Assembly: GCA_910584985.1 (NCBI GenBank)
Contig: CAJUDJ010000033.1
Span: forward strand, 1 to 17,495
DNA: 17,495 nt
Direction of reading: 5' to 3'
Source: an uncultured Eubacterium sp.
GTDB lineage: Bacteria; Bacillota; Clostridia; Oscillospirales; Acutalibacteraceae
Each line of letters starts with the position of its first letter. Position 1 is the first letter of the stretch. Position numbers and translations under genes: made by a program. A model generated the notes under the pieces. That model did no database searches, had not been told where the DNA came from, and was given only the letters and a program-made list of their open reading frames with translations. Below, piece after piece: positions 1 through 8,023 of this stretch.

Positions 1-495
1 AGCAAGGAAATAGAGGGCCTGCTGATTATTCTGAACACCGTTGGCGGCGATGTGGAAGCAGGGCTTGCCATTGCAGAGCTTCTTTCTACCATGAAAACGC
101 CCACTGCTTCGCTTGTGCTTGGCGGCGGTCATTCCATTGGCGTGCCGCTTGCCGTTTCGTGCAAAAAAAGTTTTATTGTGCCAAGTGCCACAATGACGGT
201 TCATCCTGTCAGAATGAATGGGCTGGTGCTCGGTGTGCCGCAAACTTTGTCCTATTTTGAAAAAATGCAGGACAGAATTGTGAATTTTGTTGAAAGCAAT
301 TCCAAAATTTCAGCTGATGCTTTCCGTGCGCTTATGATGAAAACAGGCGAGCTGATTATGGATGTCGGCACTGTGCTTGACGGAGAGGGTGCTGTGCAGT
401 GCGGTTTGATTGATGAGCTTGGCGGGCTGTCAAATGCGCTTGATTTCCTAGATGAAACTATAGAAAAGGAGAATAAGGCGTGTTCTGGTCAATAA
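1..495 (+). CDS. tepA: TepA, ClpP-like serine protease family (5' partial)
   Basis: The reading frame is open from base 1 and stops at 493-495, so the N-terminus lies outside the window; 164 codons are visible. The fragment has the ClpP/crotonase-like fold signature of translocation-enhancing protein TepA: NTVGGDVEAGLAIAELL, then GGGHSIGVPLAV with the likely nucleophile Ser at fragment residue 45, then TVHPVR with the likely catalytic His at residue 68, and DVGTVLDGEGAVQCGLIDELGG, holding the probable acidic residue and the usual C-terminal GLIDE turn. In Bacillus, TepA is a cytosolic ClpP-like protein linked to protein secretion and spore quality control, encoded just upstream of ylzJ and spoIIIE. 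The same order appears here. Family assignment is firm; the physiological role is by analogy. ClpP proper is less likely because of the GGGHSIG form of the active-site motif. Confidence 0.9.
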   Translation, partial: SKEIEGLLIILNTVGGDVEAGLAIAELLSTMKTPTASLVLGGGHSIGVPLAVSCKKSFIVPSATMTVHPVRMNGLVLGVPQTLSYFEKMQDRIVNFVESNSKISADAFRALMMKTGELIMDVGTVLDGEGAVQCGLIDELGGLSNALDFLDETIEKENKACSGQ

Positions 496-695
496 TTAAT
501 GAAAATGATATTCTGTTTGATGAAAAAACAATAGAAGCGGTGAATTCGGTTCGTTCCAGCAATCCGTTTGACTATCTGCGAAAGGGATATTTTGTGGATA
601 ATGCTTCTATGTTCGGAGGTAAAAATTTTGTCAATTTTAACTGCAGTTTTTCAGGCAATAGGACAAGCCATAACATTCATACTGCCGGTTTCTGA
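480..695 (+). CDS. YlzJ-like small protein, GTG start, overlaps both neighbours
   Basis: This is a 71-codon ORF with a GTG start at 480, preceded by AAAAGGAG at about 465-471, a well placed ribosome binding site inside the end of tepA. It overlaps tepA by 16 nt. The stretch VNSVRSSNPFDYLRKGYFV (residues 21-39) resembles the 'STDPxDYL..xY' segment of the YlzJ-like family, and Bacillus has ylzJ between tepA and spoIIIE, so position and motif agree. The last 22 residues or so are read in a second frame through the ribosome binding site and first 68 nt of the next gene, and look like uninformative sequence. The conserved part may therefore end near residue 40. Function is unknown in the family. 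It is too short for high confidence; the alternative is a chance ORF. Confidence 0.5.
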   Translation: MFWSIINENDILFDEKTIEAVNSVRSSNPFDYLRKGYFVDNASMFGGKNFVNFNCSFSGNRTSHNIHTAGF

Positions 696-1485
696 AAGCG
701 GCCATTCAGCGCTTTTTCATGATTTTGCATCCCGTTATTCAGGGGTTTCCTCTGAGCTTACGGGGCTTATACATATCGGAATGGCAATCGGAATTTTAAT
801 TGCCTTTCATAAAGTGTTTCTGCGGCTGTTTATTGAATTTGTAAACACCTTCAGAGATGTTTTTACAAAAAAATTCGAATTGAAAACAGCAACAAATTCA
901 AGAAAATTTATGTATTACACGCTGTTTGCCTATGTGCCGATGCTTTTGTATTTTATTCCGGCAGGAAAAAAGGGCAGCCTGTTTCAGCTGGCAGATTCTT
1001 TTTCCTATGACACAAATCTGCTGAGCGAGGGAATCGGCTTTTTGATCTGTGCGGTATTGCTTCTGCTTGCACATTTCACGCTTCAGAAAAGTCAGAAAGG
1101 AAATCAGCTTTCGCTTCCCGTGGCGGTTCTGCTGGCACTGCTTGTATTTATAACAATACCTGTTTCGGGATTATCGCTTTCGGCAGTTTTGATTTCAGCA
1201 GCTGTGATCAGCGGTGTAAACAAAAATATTTCTTTGCGTTATTTTATCAGTATTTCCGTGCCTGTTCTTTTGGTAAAGGGCATAATTGAAATTGTAAACT
1301 GTGTTACCTATGTAAATATAATTACAGGTATTATCGGCGTAGTTATTGCTGCCGCCGCTGCTTTCTTTGTTTCAAAGCTTTTGAAAATCATAATCGGCAA
1401 TATGTATTTAAAATATTTTTCCTATTACAATTTTACTGTTGGCACAATTGCAGCGGTAACAGGAATTTTTCAGATTATTCTATAA
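628..1485 (+). CDS. UppP/BacA-family membrane protein with altered catalytic motifs
   Basis: Undecaprenyl-diphosphate phosphatases recycle the C55 lipid carrier for peptidoglycan synthesis at the membrane. I start this 285-residue protein at TTG 628 because GGAGGT (615-620) lies 7 nt upstream and the product then begins MSILTAVFQAIGQ, the usual UppP beginning; the in-frame TTG at 568 lacks such a site. Length matches the family (about 265-290), with roughly eight hydrophobic segments. Motif 1 reads QAITFILPVSESGH (residues 13-26). Against the family consensus EGLTEFLPVSSSGH, the first acidic position is Gln (allowed), the second Glu is Phe17, and a Ser is Glu23; His26 is kept. Motif 2, normally PGxSRSxxT, reads SGLSLSAVL, so the catalytic Arg is Leu184. 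Membership of the family is clear, but phosphatase activity is doubtful; a transport, scaffold or regulatory role is possible. It sits between the YlzJ-like ORF and ftsK, where Bacillus has no such gene. Confidence 0.8.
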   Translation: MSILTAVFQAIGQAITFILPVSESGHSALFHDFASRYSGVSSELTGLIHIGMAIGILIAFHKVFLRLFIEFVNTFRDVFTKKFELKTATNSRKFMYYTLFAYVPMLLYFIPAGKKGSLFQLADSFSYDTNLLSEGIGFLICAVLLLLAHFTLQKSQKGNQLSLPVAVLLALLVFITIPVSGLSLSAVLISAAVISGVNKNISLRYFISISVPVLLVKGIIEIVNCVTYVNIITGIIGVVIAAAAAFFVSKLLKIIIGNMYLKYFSYYNFTVGTIAAVTGIFQIIL

Positions 1486-1500
1486 TTAAGAGGGTTGTTT

Positions 1501-4035
1501 ATGGCTAATCATTCAAACCAGAAAAATAAAAGGGCTCCCCGGTCCAGAGCGGCAGCCGAAAGGGCAGCGGCGGAAAGGCAAAGAAAAGAAGCTGCTGTAA
1601 GCAGAATTGTAAGTGTTTCGCTTTTTGCTTTATCTGTTATCTTCTTTTTTGTTGCTGTTATAAGCGGCGAACGTATGTGGCATTTTCTTCATAATGCTTA
1701 TGTGGGGCTTTTCGGAATACTTGCCGCCTGTGTTTTTCCGATTCTTACCATTGCCGTTATCATTATTTCATCGGTAAAACAGATAAAGGGCGGAAGACTG
1801 ATCTCAATGGGTATTGAAAGCGTTGTAATGGTTTTGCTGATTTCCGCTTTTATACATATTGTTCAGAATCAGTCGGGTGATGATTTCAAGCTTGCGGTTT
1901 CCTCCGCTTTTACGGATGCTTCTGCTGATTTCAACGGCGGATTTTTCGGTGCCTTGGTGGGATGGCTGCTGCTTACACTGGGAAAAGCACCTGCAATTAT
2001 TGTGGATATTGTTTTAATCTTTGTTGATTTTATGCTGCTTACAAGAATTACGGTTGTTCAGTTTTTCAAAGGTGCGGCAAAGCCTGCAACCGAAACTTAT
2101 AAAAAAGTTGCACCTGTCATTAATGAAAAAATTGAACAGAGAAGGTTGAACAGGGGCAATGTGGATGTTCCGCTTGATGTAACACCGCCGGGTGAAGAGA
2201 CAAAGCCTGTAAAAATAAAGAAGCAGACTGAACAAAAGGCGGACAGTGTGCCTGAAAATTCAGCTGCAGAAGCAAGTGTTCCACGCACAATTATTGATGA
2301 AATCAATGCTGCAAACGAACGCAACAGAAAAAAACGAGAGGCGGAAGAAACCGTTAAGGAAAAAACAATAGATGATATAGTTAAGGATGTCTCGGAAGAA
2401 AAGCCCAAAAAGTCTGTTGAGGAATTTAAGGTCAGCGAAGAACAGATGAAAGCCGGAGTGGAGGATTACATAATGCCGTCTGTTTCCCTGCTGAAGGAGG
2501 GTAAGCATGCCGAAACCAAGGATATAAGCGGAGAACTGAAAAACAATGCGGAAAGGCTGATTGAAACCTTAAGCTCTTTCCATGTAGATGCATCCATTAC
2601 GGATATAAGCCGCGGGCCGACTGTTACAAGATATGAGCTTAAGCCTGCCGCAGGCATACGCATTTCAAAAATAACAAATCTTTCCGATGATATTGCACTT
2701 AATCTTGCAGCAACCCATGTGAGAATAGAAGCGCCGATTCCCGGAAAGGCAGCAGTGGGAATTGAAGTTCCGAATACGGTTAAAAACAGTGTATCCATGC
2801 GTGAACTGATTGATACACCCGAATTTTATGAACAGCGTTCCAAACTTTCTGCCGGACTCGGCAAGGATATAGGCGGCAAATGTGTTTACTGTGATATAGC
2901 AAAAATGCCGCATCTTCTGATTGCCGGCACAACCGGTTCGGGTAAATCTGTCTGCATGAATTCCATTATTGTATCCATTCTTTACAGGGCTAAGCCGGAT
3001 GAGGTCAAATTCCTTATGATTGATCCGAAACAGGTTGAATTTTCAAAATATATCGGTATTCCGCATCTGCTTGTTCCTGTTGTAACCGATCCCAGAAAAG
3101 CAGCCGGTGCGCTTGGTTGGGCTGTTTCCGAAATGCTTCAGAGATATAATAAATTTTCCGAAACAGGCGTAAGGGATATTGAGGGCTACAATAAATATGT
3201 TGCCAAGCACGAGGATATGGAACCTATGCCGAAAATCTGTATTTTCATTGATGAGCTTGCAGATTTGATGATGGCTGCACCGAAGGAGGTTGAGGATTCC
3301 ATATGTCGCCTTGCGCAGATGGCGCGTGCCGCCGGTATGCATCTTGTTATTGCAACACAAAGGCCGTCCGTTGATGTAATTACAGGTCTGATTAAAGCAA
3401 ATATTTCTTCCAGAATAGCACTTACCGTAAGCTCACAGATAGATTCCAGAACCATTCTGGATGCCGGTGGCGCAGAAAAGCTGCTCGGTCAGGGTGATAT
3501 GCTGTATAATCCGATCGGCGCAAGCAAGCCGCTTCGTGTGCAGGGCTGCTTTATCAGTGATGAAGAGGTTGAAGAGCTTTGCAATTTCATCAAAAATCAG
3601 GGTGAAACTGAATATGATGAAGAAATTCAGAAGGAAATTGAAGCAAAGGCTGTTACAGATAAAAAGTCGAATGCCGCTTTTGAAGAGGGAACAGAAGAAA
3701 ATATCTATGATCAGTTGTTTGAAAAGGCCGCTGAAATTGTGATTGAAACAGGGCAGGCTTCAACCTCGTTTCTTCAGAGAAAGCTTTCCGTTGGCTATGC
3801 AAGAGGTGCAAAAATAATTGACCAGCTTCAGGAATACGGTGTTATCGGTGCTCCTGAGGGCAGCAAGCCCAGGCAGGTGCTTATGACAAAGCAGATGTGG
3901 CTTGAAAAGCGTGCCTGCGGCAGAGGTGCAGATTTTACTGCCGAAAATACAGAACAGATGACAATGGAAGATACCATGTTTGATAATGAACCTGATGTGA
4001 TAGATAATCAGGGGAGCGGTGATTTATATGAATGA
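1501..4035 (+). CDS. ftsK: DNA translocase FtsK/SpoIIIE
   Basis: This 844-residue ATP-driven pump moves double-stranded DNA through the division or sporulation septum. I chose ATG 1501, with AGAGGG about 7 nt upstream, over the in-frame TTG at 1495. The N-terminus is basic (residues 1-35), followed by hydrophobic segments at about 37-55, 67-91, 100-121 and 147-181, then a charged, Lys/Glu-rich linker to about residue 310. The motor has Walker A GTTGSGKS at 476-483, Walker B ICIFIDELADLMM, and the family-specific MARAAGMHLVIATQRPSVDV and GGAEKLLGQGDML segments. A C-terminal winged-helix gamma domain (about 739-800, RKLSVGYARGAKIIDQL...GVIG) would read the orienting DNA sequences. All key elements are intact. 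The sequence alone does not separate a vegetative FtsK from a sporulation SpoIIIE. Its stop overlaps the next start by 8 nt. Confidence 0.96.
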   Translation: MANHSNQKNKRAPRSRAAAERAAAERQRKEAAVSRIVSVSLFALSVIFFFVAVISGERMWHFLHNAYVGLFGILAACVFPILTIAVIIISSVKQIKGGRLISMGIESVVMVLLISAFIHIVQNQSGDDFKLAVSSAFTDASADFNGGFFGALVGWLLLTLGKAPAIIVDIVLIFVDFMLLTRITVVQFFKGAAKPATETYKKVAPVINEKIEQRRLNRGNVDVPLDVTPPGEETKPVKIKKQTEQKADSVPENSAAEASVPRTIIDEINAANERNRKKREAEETVKEKTIDDIVKDVSEEKPKKSVEEFKVSEEQMKAGVEDYIMPSVSLLKEGKHAETKDISGELKNNAERLIETLSSFHVDASITDISRGPTVTRYELKPAAGIRISKITNLSDDIALNLAATHVRIEAPIPGKAAVGIEVPNTVKNSVSMRELIDTPEFYEQRSKLSAGLGKDIGGKCVYCDIAKMPHLLIAGTTGSGKSVCMNSIIVSILYRAKPDEVKFLMIDPKQVEFSKYIGIPHLLVPVVTDPRKAAGALGWAVSEMLQRYNKFSETGVRDIEGYNKYVAKHEDMEPMPKICIFIDELADLMMAAPKEVEDSICRLAQMARAAGMHLVIATQRPSVDVITGLIKANISSRIALTVSSQIDSRTILDAGGAEKLLGQGDMLYNPIGASKPLRVQGCFISDEEVEELCNFIKNQGETEYDEEIQKEIEAKAVTDKKSNAAFEEGTEENIYDQLFEKAAEIVIETGQASTSFLQRKLSVGYARGAKIIDQLQEYGVIGAPEGSKPRQVLMTKQMWLEKRACGRGADFTAENTEQMTMEDTMFDNEPDVIDNQGSGDLYE

Positions 4036-5902
4036 TTTCCTTCCGGTTACGAAAACGGAATGTGAGAAACGGGGCTGGAGTGAGGTTGATTTTGTTTACA
4101 TAACAGGCGATGCTTATGTTGATCATCCCTCCTTCGGTGCTGCTATTATAACAAGAGTTCTTGAAGCAAAGGGCTTTAAAATTGCTGTGCTCAGTCAGCC
4201 GGACTGGCACAGCAATGCTGATTTTATGCAGTTCGGGAAACCGAGACTTGGTTTTTTGATTACCAGCGGAAATATTGATTCCATGGTTGCCCATTACACG
4301 GCGGCAAAGAAAATCCGCCGCGATGATGCTTATACTGCTGGCGGAAAAGCAGGGAAAAGACCGGATAGAGCAGTGATTGTTTATTCCAATATCGCAAAAA
4401 GACTTTATCCCGACACACCTGTTATTATAGGCGGGCTTGAGGCATCCCTGCGCCGTTTTGCGCATTATGATTACTGGGATGATGCCGTAAGGCCGTCTGT
4501 TCTGATAGATTCCATGGCAGATATACTGATTTACGGCATGGGTGAAAATCAGATTATTGAAATTGCAGAACGCCTGAACAGCGGTGCAAAAATATATGAT
4601 TTAACGGATATTAAAGGTACTTGTTATGCTGTGGATGTAAAAAACACACCTTATATCGGTGTTGAAGTGCCGAGTTTTGAAAACTGTGTTCAGTCCAAAA
4701 AGGAATATGCAAAATCCGTGCGTATCGAACAGGATGAACAGGATCATATCAGAGGAAGAGCTGTAAGGCAGAGAAACGGCAGCAAAATGGTGGTGCAGAA
4801 TGTGCCTATGCCCCCGCTTGAAACAGCGGAACTTGACTGGGTGTATGCGCTGCCGTATATGCGTACATATCATCCGATGTATGAGTCTCAGGGCGGTGTG
4901 CCGGGAATAAAAGAGGTTGAATTTTCAATCACGCACAACCGCGGCTGCTTCGGCGCCTGCAATTTCTGCTCTATTCAGTTTCATCAGGGCAGATATATAA
5001 CGGCAAGAAGCAAGGAAAGCATTGTTGAAGAAGCAAAAAAGCTCACAACCCTGCATAATTTTAAGGGTTATATTCACGATATAGGCGGTCCTACTGCGAA
5101 TTTCCGAAAACCGTCCTGCGATTTTCAGCTGGAGCACGGGCTTTGCAAGGGTAAAAAATGCCTTGCGCCGAAGCCGTGCCCGAATCTGATTTCAAATCAT
5201 GAGGAATATCTCAATATTCTGCGGGAAGTCAGAAATCTTCCGAAGGTAAAAAAGGTGTTTATCAGAAGCGGAATCCGATATGATTATCTGCTGCAGGATA
5301 AGGACAGCACCTTTTTTAAAGAGCTTGTTGAAAACCATGTTTCAGGCCAGCTTAAGGTTGCTCCGGAGCATTGCAGTGCTTCCGTGCTGGACAAAATGGG
5401 AAAGCCGCACATAGAAGCCTATGTAGAGTTTTCAAAGCGATATTTCCGCTATACAGGGCAGATAAATAAGGAACAGTATCTTGTGCCTTATCTTATGTCA
5501 AGCCATCCGGGCTCAACGCTTGACGATGCAATAGAGCTTGCCTGTTTTCTTAAGAAAAACCATATAAAACCGGAACAGGTGCAGGATTTTTATCCCACAC
5601 CCGGCACTATTTCAACCTGTATGTTTTATACCGGGCTTGATCCTTACACGATGGAGCCGGTTTATGTTGCCAAAACGCCGCACGATAAAGCAATGCAGAG
5701 AGCTCTGCTTCAGTATTATGATCCGAAGAACAGACAGCTGTGTGAAGAAGCATTAAGAAAAGCACACAGAACAGATTTAATCGGAAACGGAAAAAACTGC
5801 CTGATTCAGGCAGGCAGCTTTACGCACAGAAACTCAGGAAAAAACGGCAGGAACAGTTATGGAAAAACAAACAGAAAAGAAAACGGCGGTAAAAAGCGAT
5901 AA
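4028..5902 (+). CDS. ygiQ: YgiQ-family (UPF0313) radical SAM protein
   Basis: This is a 624-residue radical SAM enzyme of the YgiQ family, whose substrate is not established. The 4Fe-4S/SAM motif Cx3Cx2C is visible in GCFGACNFCSIQFHQGR, with cysteines at residues 307, 311 and 314. The N-terminal 200 residues resemble the cobalamin-binding-like half of the family (FVYITGDAYVDHPSFGAAII, PVIIGGLEASLRRFAHYDYW). A second cysteine cluster, CKGKKCLAPKPCPN, follows the core, and HPGSTLDDAIELA, FYPTPGTISTCMFYTG and APEHCSASVLDKMGKP are typical family blocks. The last 60 residues are a basic, low-complexity tail. ATG 4028 is preferred over GTG 4019, since AGGGGAG (4010-4016) is 11 nt from the ATG but only 2 nt from the GTG. 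It overlaps ftsK by 8 nt and comEA by 44 nt, so it belongs to the same transcript. Confidence 0.92.
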   Translation: MNDFLPVTKTECEKRGWSEVDFVYITGDAYVDHPSFGAAIITRVLEAKGFKIAVLSQPDWHSNADFMQFGKPRLGFLITSGNIDSMVAHYTAAKKIRRDDAYTAGGKAGKRPDRAVIVYSNIAKRLYPDTPVIIGGLEASLRRFAHYDYWDDAVRPSVLIDSMADILIYGMGENQIIEIAERLNSGAKIYDLTDIKGTCYAVDVKNTPYIGVEVPSFENCVQSKKEYAKSVRIEQDEQDHIRGRAVRQRNGSKMVVQNVPMPPLETAELDWVYALPYMRTYHPMYESQGGVPGIKEVEFSITHNRGCFGACNFCSIQFHQGRYITARSKESIVEEAKKLTTLHNFKGYIHDIGGPTANFRKPSCDFQLEHGLCKGKKCLAPKPCPNLISNHEEYLNILREVRNLPKVKKVFIRSGIRYDYLLQDKDSTFFKELVENHVSGQLKVAPEHCSASVLDKMGKPHIEAYVEFSKRYFRYTGQINKEQYLVPYLMSSHPGSTLDDAIELACFLKKNHIKPEQVQDFYPTPGTISTCMFYTGLDPYTMEPVYVAKTPHDKAMQRALLQYYDPKNRQLCEEALRKAHRTDLIGNGKNCLIQAGSFTHRNSGKNGRNSYGKTNRKENGGKKR

Positions 5903-6314
5903 AAGAAGCACGATGCTGCTGATTGCCATTGCACTGATTGTGCTAGGTGCAGTGTTTATTTATATTGCTTTGGGTCAGCCCAAAATCAGCCATGCGGCTT
6001 CGGACGCAGGCAGCGGTGAAACATCCGTTTCATCTGCTGAAAATACAACGGTTACAAACAATGAAAATGCATATAAAGCAGATTTGCAGAGCAGTGGCAA
6101 TTCGTCAGTGCCTGCTGTTTCGTATCCTTTAAATCTGAATACCTGCACTGTGCAGGAGCTGATGCAGATAGATGGAATCGGTGAAACAAGGGCAAATGCA
6201 ATTCTTGCTTATCGTGAACATATTGGCGGATATACCAGTGTTGAACAGATTAAAAATATCAGCGGAATCAGTGATGGCATCTACAATTCCATCGCACCTT
6301 ATCTGACGGTATGA
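5859..6314 (+). CDS. comEA: ComEA-like helix-hairpin-helix DNA-binding membrane protein
   Basis: This 151-residue protein has a basic N-terminus, one membrane helix at about residues 18-38, a Ser/Thr/Asn-rich spacer (about 42-88), and a C-terminal ComEA helix-hairpin-helix domain from 90 to 151. The domain shows the usual PLNLNT opening, the first hairpin IDGIGET at 104-110, ILAYREHIGGYTSVEQI, and the second hairpin ISGISDG at 134-140. ComEA captures double-stranded DNA at the outer face of the membrane during transformation. Compared with the Bacillus protein it lacks an SLBB-type domain between the membrane helix and the HhH domain, as in many short homologs. No comEC is in the window, so a working uptake machine cannot be inferred. 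Its start lies inside the ygiQ 3' end with a modest AGGA site upstream, and its stop overlaps comF (ATGA). Confidence 0.88.
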   Translation: MEKQTEKKTAVKSDKRSTMLLIAIALIVLGAVFIYIALGQPKISHAASDAGSGETSVSSAENTTVTNNENAYKADLQSSGNSSVPAVSYPLNLNTCTVQELMQIDGIGETRANAILAYREHIGGYTSVEQIKNISGISDGIYNSIAPYLTV

Positions 6315-7006
6315 TTAAGGATTTATTCGAAAAACTGAAAATCGTGCTGTTTACAAAACGGTGCAGAGTGTGCGGCGAGGTTGTATGCTTTGATGAGGAC
6401 TACTGTGAAGACTGCAGTACGCTTCCTGTTATTGAAAAGCCGATATGCCCGAAATGCGGCTGCAGGAAGGCGGAATGTGTCTGCAAAAAATATAAACGGG
6501 AAACCGAATATAAGGCAGTAATCGCTCCGTTTTATTATAAAAATTCAGTTTCAAAGGGTATTCTGAATATGAAAATGAATGAAATGCCCCGTCTTTCGGA
6601 ATTTTACGGTGAAGCCGTTGCTTCTGCCGTGCAAAGTCATTATGAAACGGAAGCATTTGATTTTATCACTTTTGTGCCGATGCGAAGATCCGATCTGGCG
6701 GACAGAGGATTTAATCAGGCACAGCTTATAGCGGAAATTGTTTCTCAAAAATGCGGCATTCCGCTTAAGGCTGTGCTTATCAAGAAGCGCAGAACTAAGA
6801 AACAGAAACGGCAGAAGGCAAGTGAACGGTTTGCCAATATGTATAATGCATTTGATATAAAGAAAAACGCGGATGTTGTCGGCAAGAAAATTCTTTTGAT
6901 TGACGATGTTAAAACAACAGGTTCAACGCTGACCTCTGTTTCCTTAACGCTCAGGGCGTACGGTGCCGAAAGTGTTTACTGTGCCGTTGCTGCCATTGTC
7001 AAATAA
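6311..7006 (+). CDS. comF: ComF-family phosphoribosyltransferase-like protein
   Basis: This 231-residue protein has the two-part ComF layout. Near the N-terminus there is a cysteine-rich zinc-ribbon-like part (CRVCGEVVCFDEDYCEDC, then CPKCGCRKAECVC). The C-terminal phosphoribosyltransferase fold contains VPMRRSDLADRGFNQAQLIA and the PRPP-binding loop ILLIDDVKTTGST, with the paired Asp at residues 198-199. ComF/GntX proteins are linked to DNA uptake and to handling of incoming single strands; the enzyme reaction is not established. Translation is probably coupled to comEA through the 4-nt ATGA overlap. This is the last gene of the leftward block; a hairpin and then a strong terminator follow within 75 nt. 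Confidence 0.92.
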   Translation: MIKDLFEKLKIVLFTKRCRVCGEVVCFDEDYCEDCSTLPVIEKPICPKCGCRKAECVCKKYKRETEYKAVIAPFYYKNSVSKGILNMKMNEMPRLSEFYGEAVASAVQSHYETEAFDFITFVPMRRSDLADRGFNQAQLIAEIVSQKCGIPLKAVLIKKRRTKKQKRQKASERFANMYNAFDIKKNADVVGKKILLIDDVKTTGSTLTSVSLTLRAYGAESVYCAVAAIVK

Positions 7007-7018
7007 TTTAATTCAGTT

Positions 7019-7034
7019 TTCTCCTGAAGGAGAA
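7019..7034. repeat. Short hairpin after comF
   Basis: TTCTCC and GGAGAA form a perfect 6-bp stem around a TGAA tetraloop, 12 nt after the comF stop. No T run follows on the plus strand, so it is not a terminator by itself. It may protect the 3' end of the message, or be chance. Confidence 0.4.
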
Positions 7035-7056
7035 GTCTTGTGGTTAAAGAAACAAT

Positions 7057-7080
7057 AAAAGCCTCTGTAAAGAGGCTTTT
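7057..7080. terminator. Bidirectional intrinsic terminator between comF and the 7106-8005 gene
   Basis: AAAAGCCTCT (7057-7066), loop GTAA and AGAGGCTTTT (7071-7080) form a perfect 10-bp inverted repeat whose A/T ends give a T run on each strand. It lies between two convergent genes (stops at 7006 and 7106) and should end both transcripts. Confidence 0.88.
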
Positions 7081-7105
7081 TATATGTTTATTGAATTATA
7101 TGGAT

Positions 7106-8005
7106 TTATGCCTGCTGATTGGCTGTCAAAAATATAACGCTTTCGGCCCACTCTGCCATCTGAGCGGAATACTCGTCAAATTTGTTTTTTTCGGATGTAA
7201 ACTGAACAATCCAGAATGCGTTGTCGCTTTTATATAAAAATGTTAAATTGGAATATGTAATGTTATAATCAGGATTTGTAAAATCATAATTAAGACAGGG
7301 AATACCTTTAATATATTCAAGTGTATCATCGGAAAGTCCGTTTGCCTTTTCAACAAGATCTGCATATTCTTCAATCGAATAATTTTCGCCGCCGCCTTCA
7401 AACAAAGAGAAATCTTCTTTTAAAGTAAATACAGCAACATTTTTTGAATCATAGCAGGATGTATACTCTTCGTAATTCTCTTCTGTAAAATTATCGGTTA
7501 ATGTAATCTGCATTCCTTCAACGGTAAAGGTTTTGGGAGCAGATGATGAATAATTATCCTCAAAAAATGCAAGTGCAAAGCCGGCGAGAAATCCGAAAAT
7601 TACAATGAAAGCAATGATGGAAATATTAATTGCTGCAAAGCGCTTATTGTTTTTCTTTCTGTTTTGAATTACATCTTCGCCTGAAATCGCATCAAATTGG
7701 AATCTGTAGCCGATAAGGGGATTTAATCCGTTTCCTCCTGTTAAAAAGATATTCTGATTACCAGGTGGCAGCTGAAAGAAATCGTTGGAAAATTTTTTAT
7801 TCATCTTATTTGGAACAACAAAAACTTTCGCCGCATGTTCGGCAACAGGAAATGCGCGTTCCTCACCGTTTCTCAATTCTCCTATTTTGCGGCAGGGCAC
7901 ACCGTTTATCGTTGTTTCACTTGCCTGATAATCTTCAATATAAACTTTCATGCTGATCAGGCTGGCGGAAAATTCTTTTCTTCTTTTAATAATCACATTT
8001 CTCAT
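7106..8005 (-). CDS. Unnamed single-pass membrane protein with PsbP/DcrB-like outer domain
   Basis: This is a 299-residue protein read from ATG 8005; GAGGTG (8012-8017) is 6 nt upstream, which favours this start over the in-frame GTG at 8014. Residues 1-115 are a soluble domain with RNVIIKRRKEFSASLISMKVYIED, NGVPCRKIGELRNGEE and AAKVFVVPNKMNKKFSNDF...LPPG, a pattern I know from uncharacterised Clostridia proteins but cannot name. A Lys/Arg/Asn-rich stretch then leads into one membrane helix at about 123-147. The rest is a predicted outer domain (about 158-295) with VEGMQITLTDNF, an 'AVFTLKEDFSLFEGG' block, YADLVEKANGL and FWIVQFTSEKNKFDEYSAQMAEWAESVIF. This layout resembles PsbP/DcrB/Mog1-type folds; that is inference. 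Positive residues before the helix predict a cytoplasmic N-terminus. It is transcribed alone from its own promoter and ends at the shared terminator at 7057-7080. Function unknown. Confidence 0.82.
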   Translation of the reverse strand: MRNVIIKRRKEFSASLISMKVYIEDYQASETTINGVPCRKIGELRNGEERAFPVAEHAAKVFVVPNKMNKKFSNDFFQLPPGNQNIFLTGGNGLNPLIGYRFQFDAISGEDVIQNRKKNNKRFAAINISIIAFIVIFGFLAGFALAFFEDNYSSSAPKTFTVEGMQITLTDNFTEENYEEYTSCYDSKNVAVFTLKEDFSLFEGGGENYSIEEYADLVEKANGLSDDTLEYIKGIPCLNYDFTNPDYNITYSNLTFLYKSDNAFWIVQFTSEKNKFDEYSAQMAEWAESVIFLTANQQA

Positions 8006-8023
8006 ACAATCCACCTCACATTT

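Noticed and set aside
568..627. Longer UppP-like start at TTG 568
   Set aside because: The extra residues do not look like the family N-terminus, and GGAGGT at 615-620 points to TTG 628.
2014..2913. Several minus-strand frames of 70-110 codons inside ftsK
   Set aside because: They lie opposite a strongly conserved coding sequence, with no ribosome binding sites and no family-like motifs; shadows of the real frame.
7040..7237. GTG-initiated 65-codon plus-strand frame with AAGGAG upstream
   Set aside because: It reads straight through the 7057-7080 terminator and into the opposite strand of a well-supported gene; the AAGGAG is part of the 7019-7034 hairpin. No recognisable protein features.
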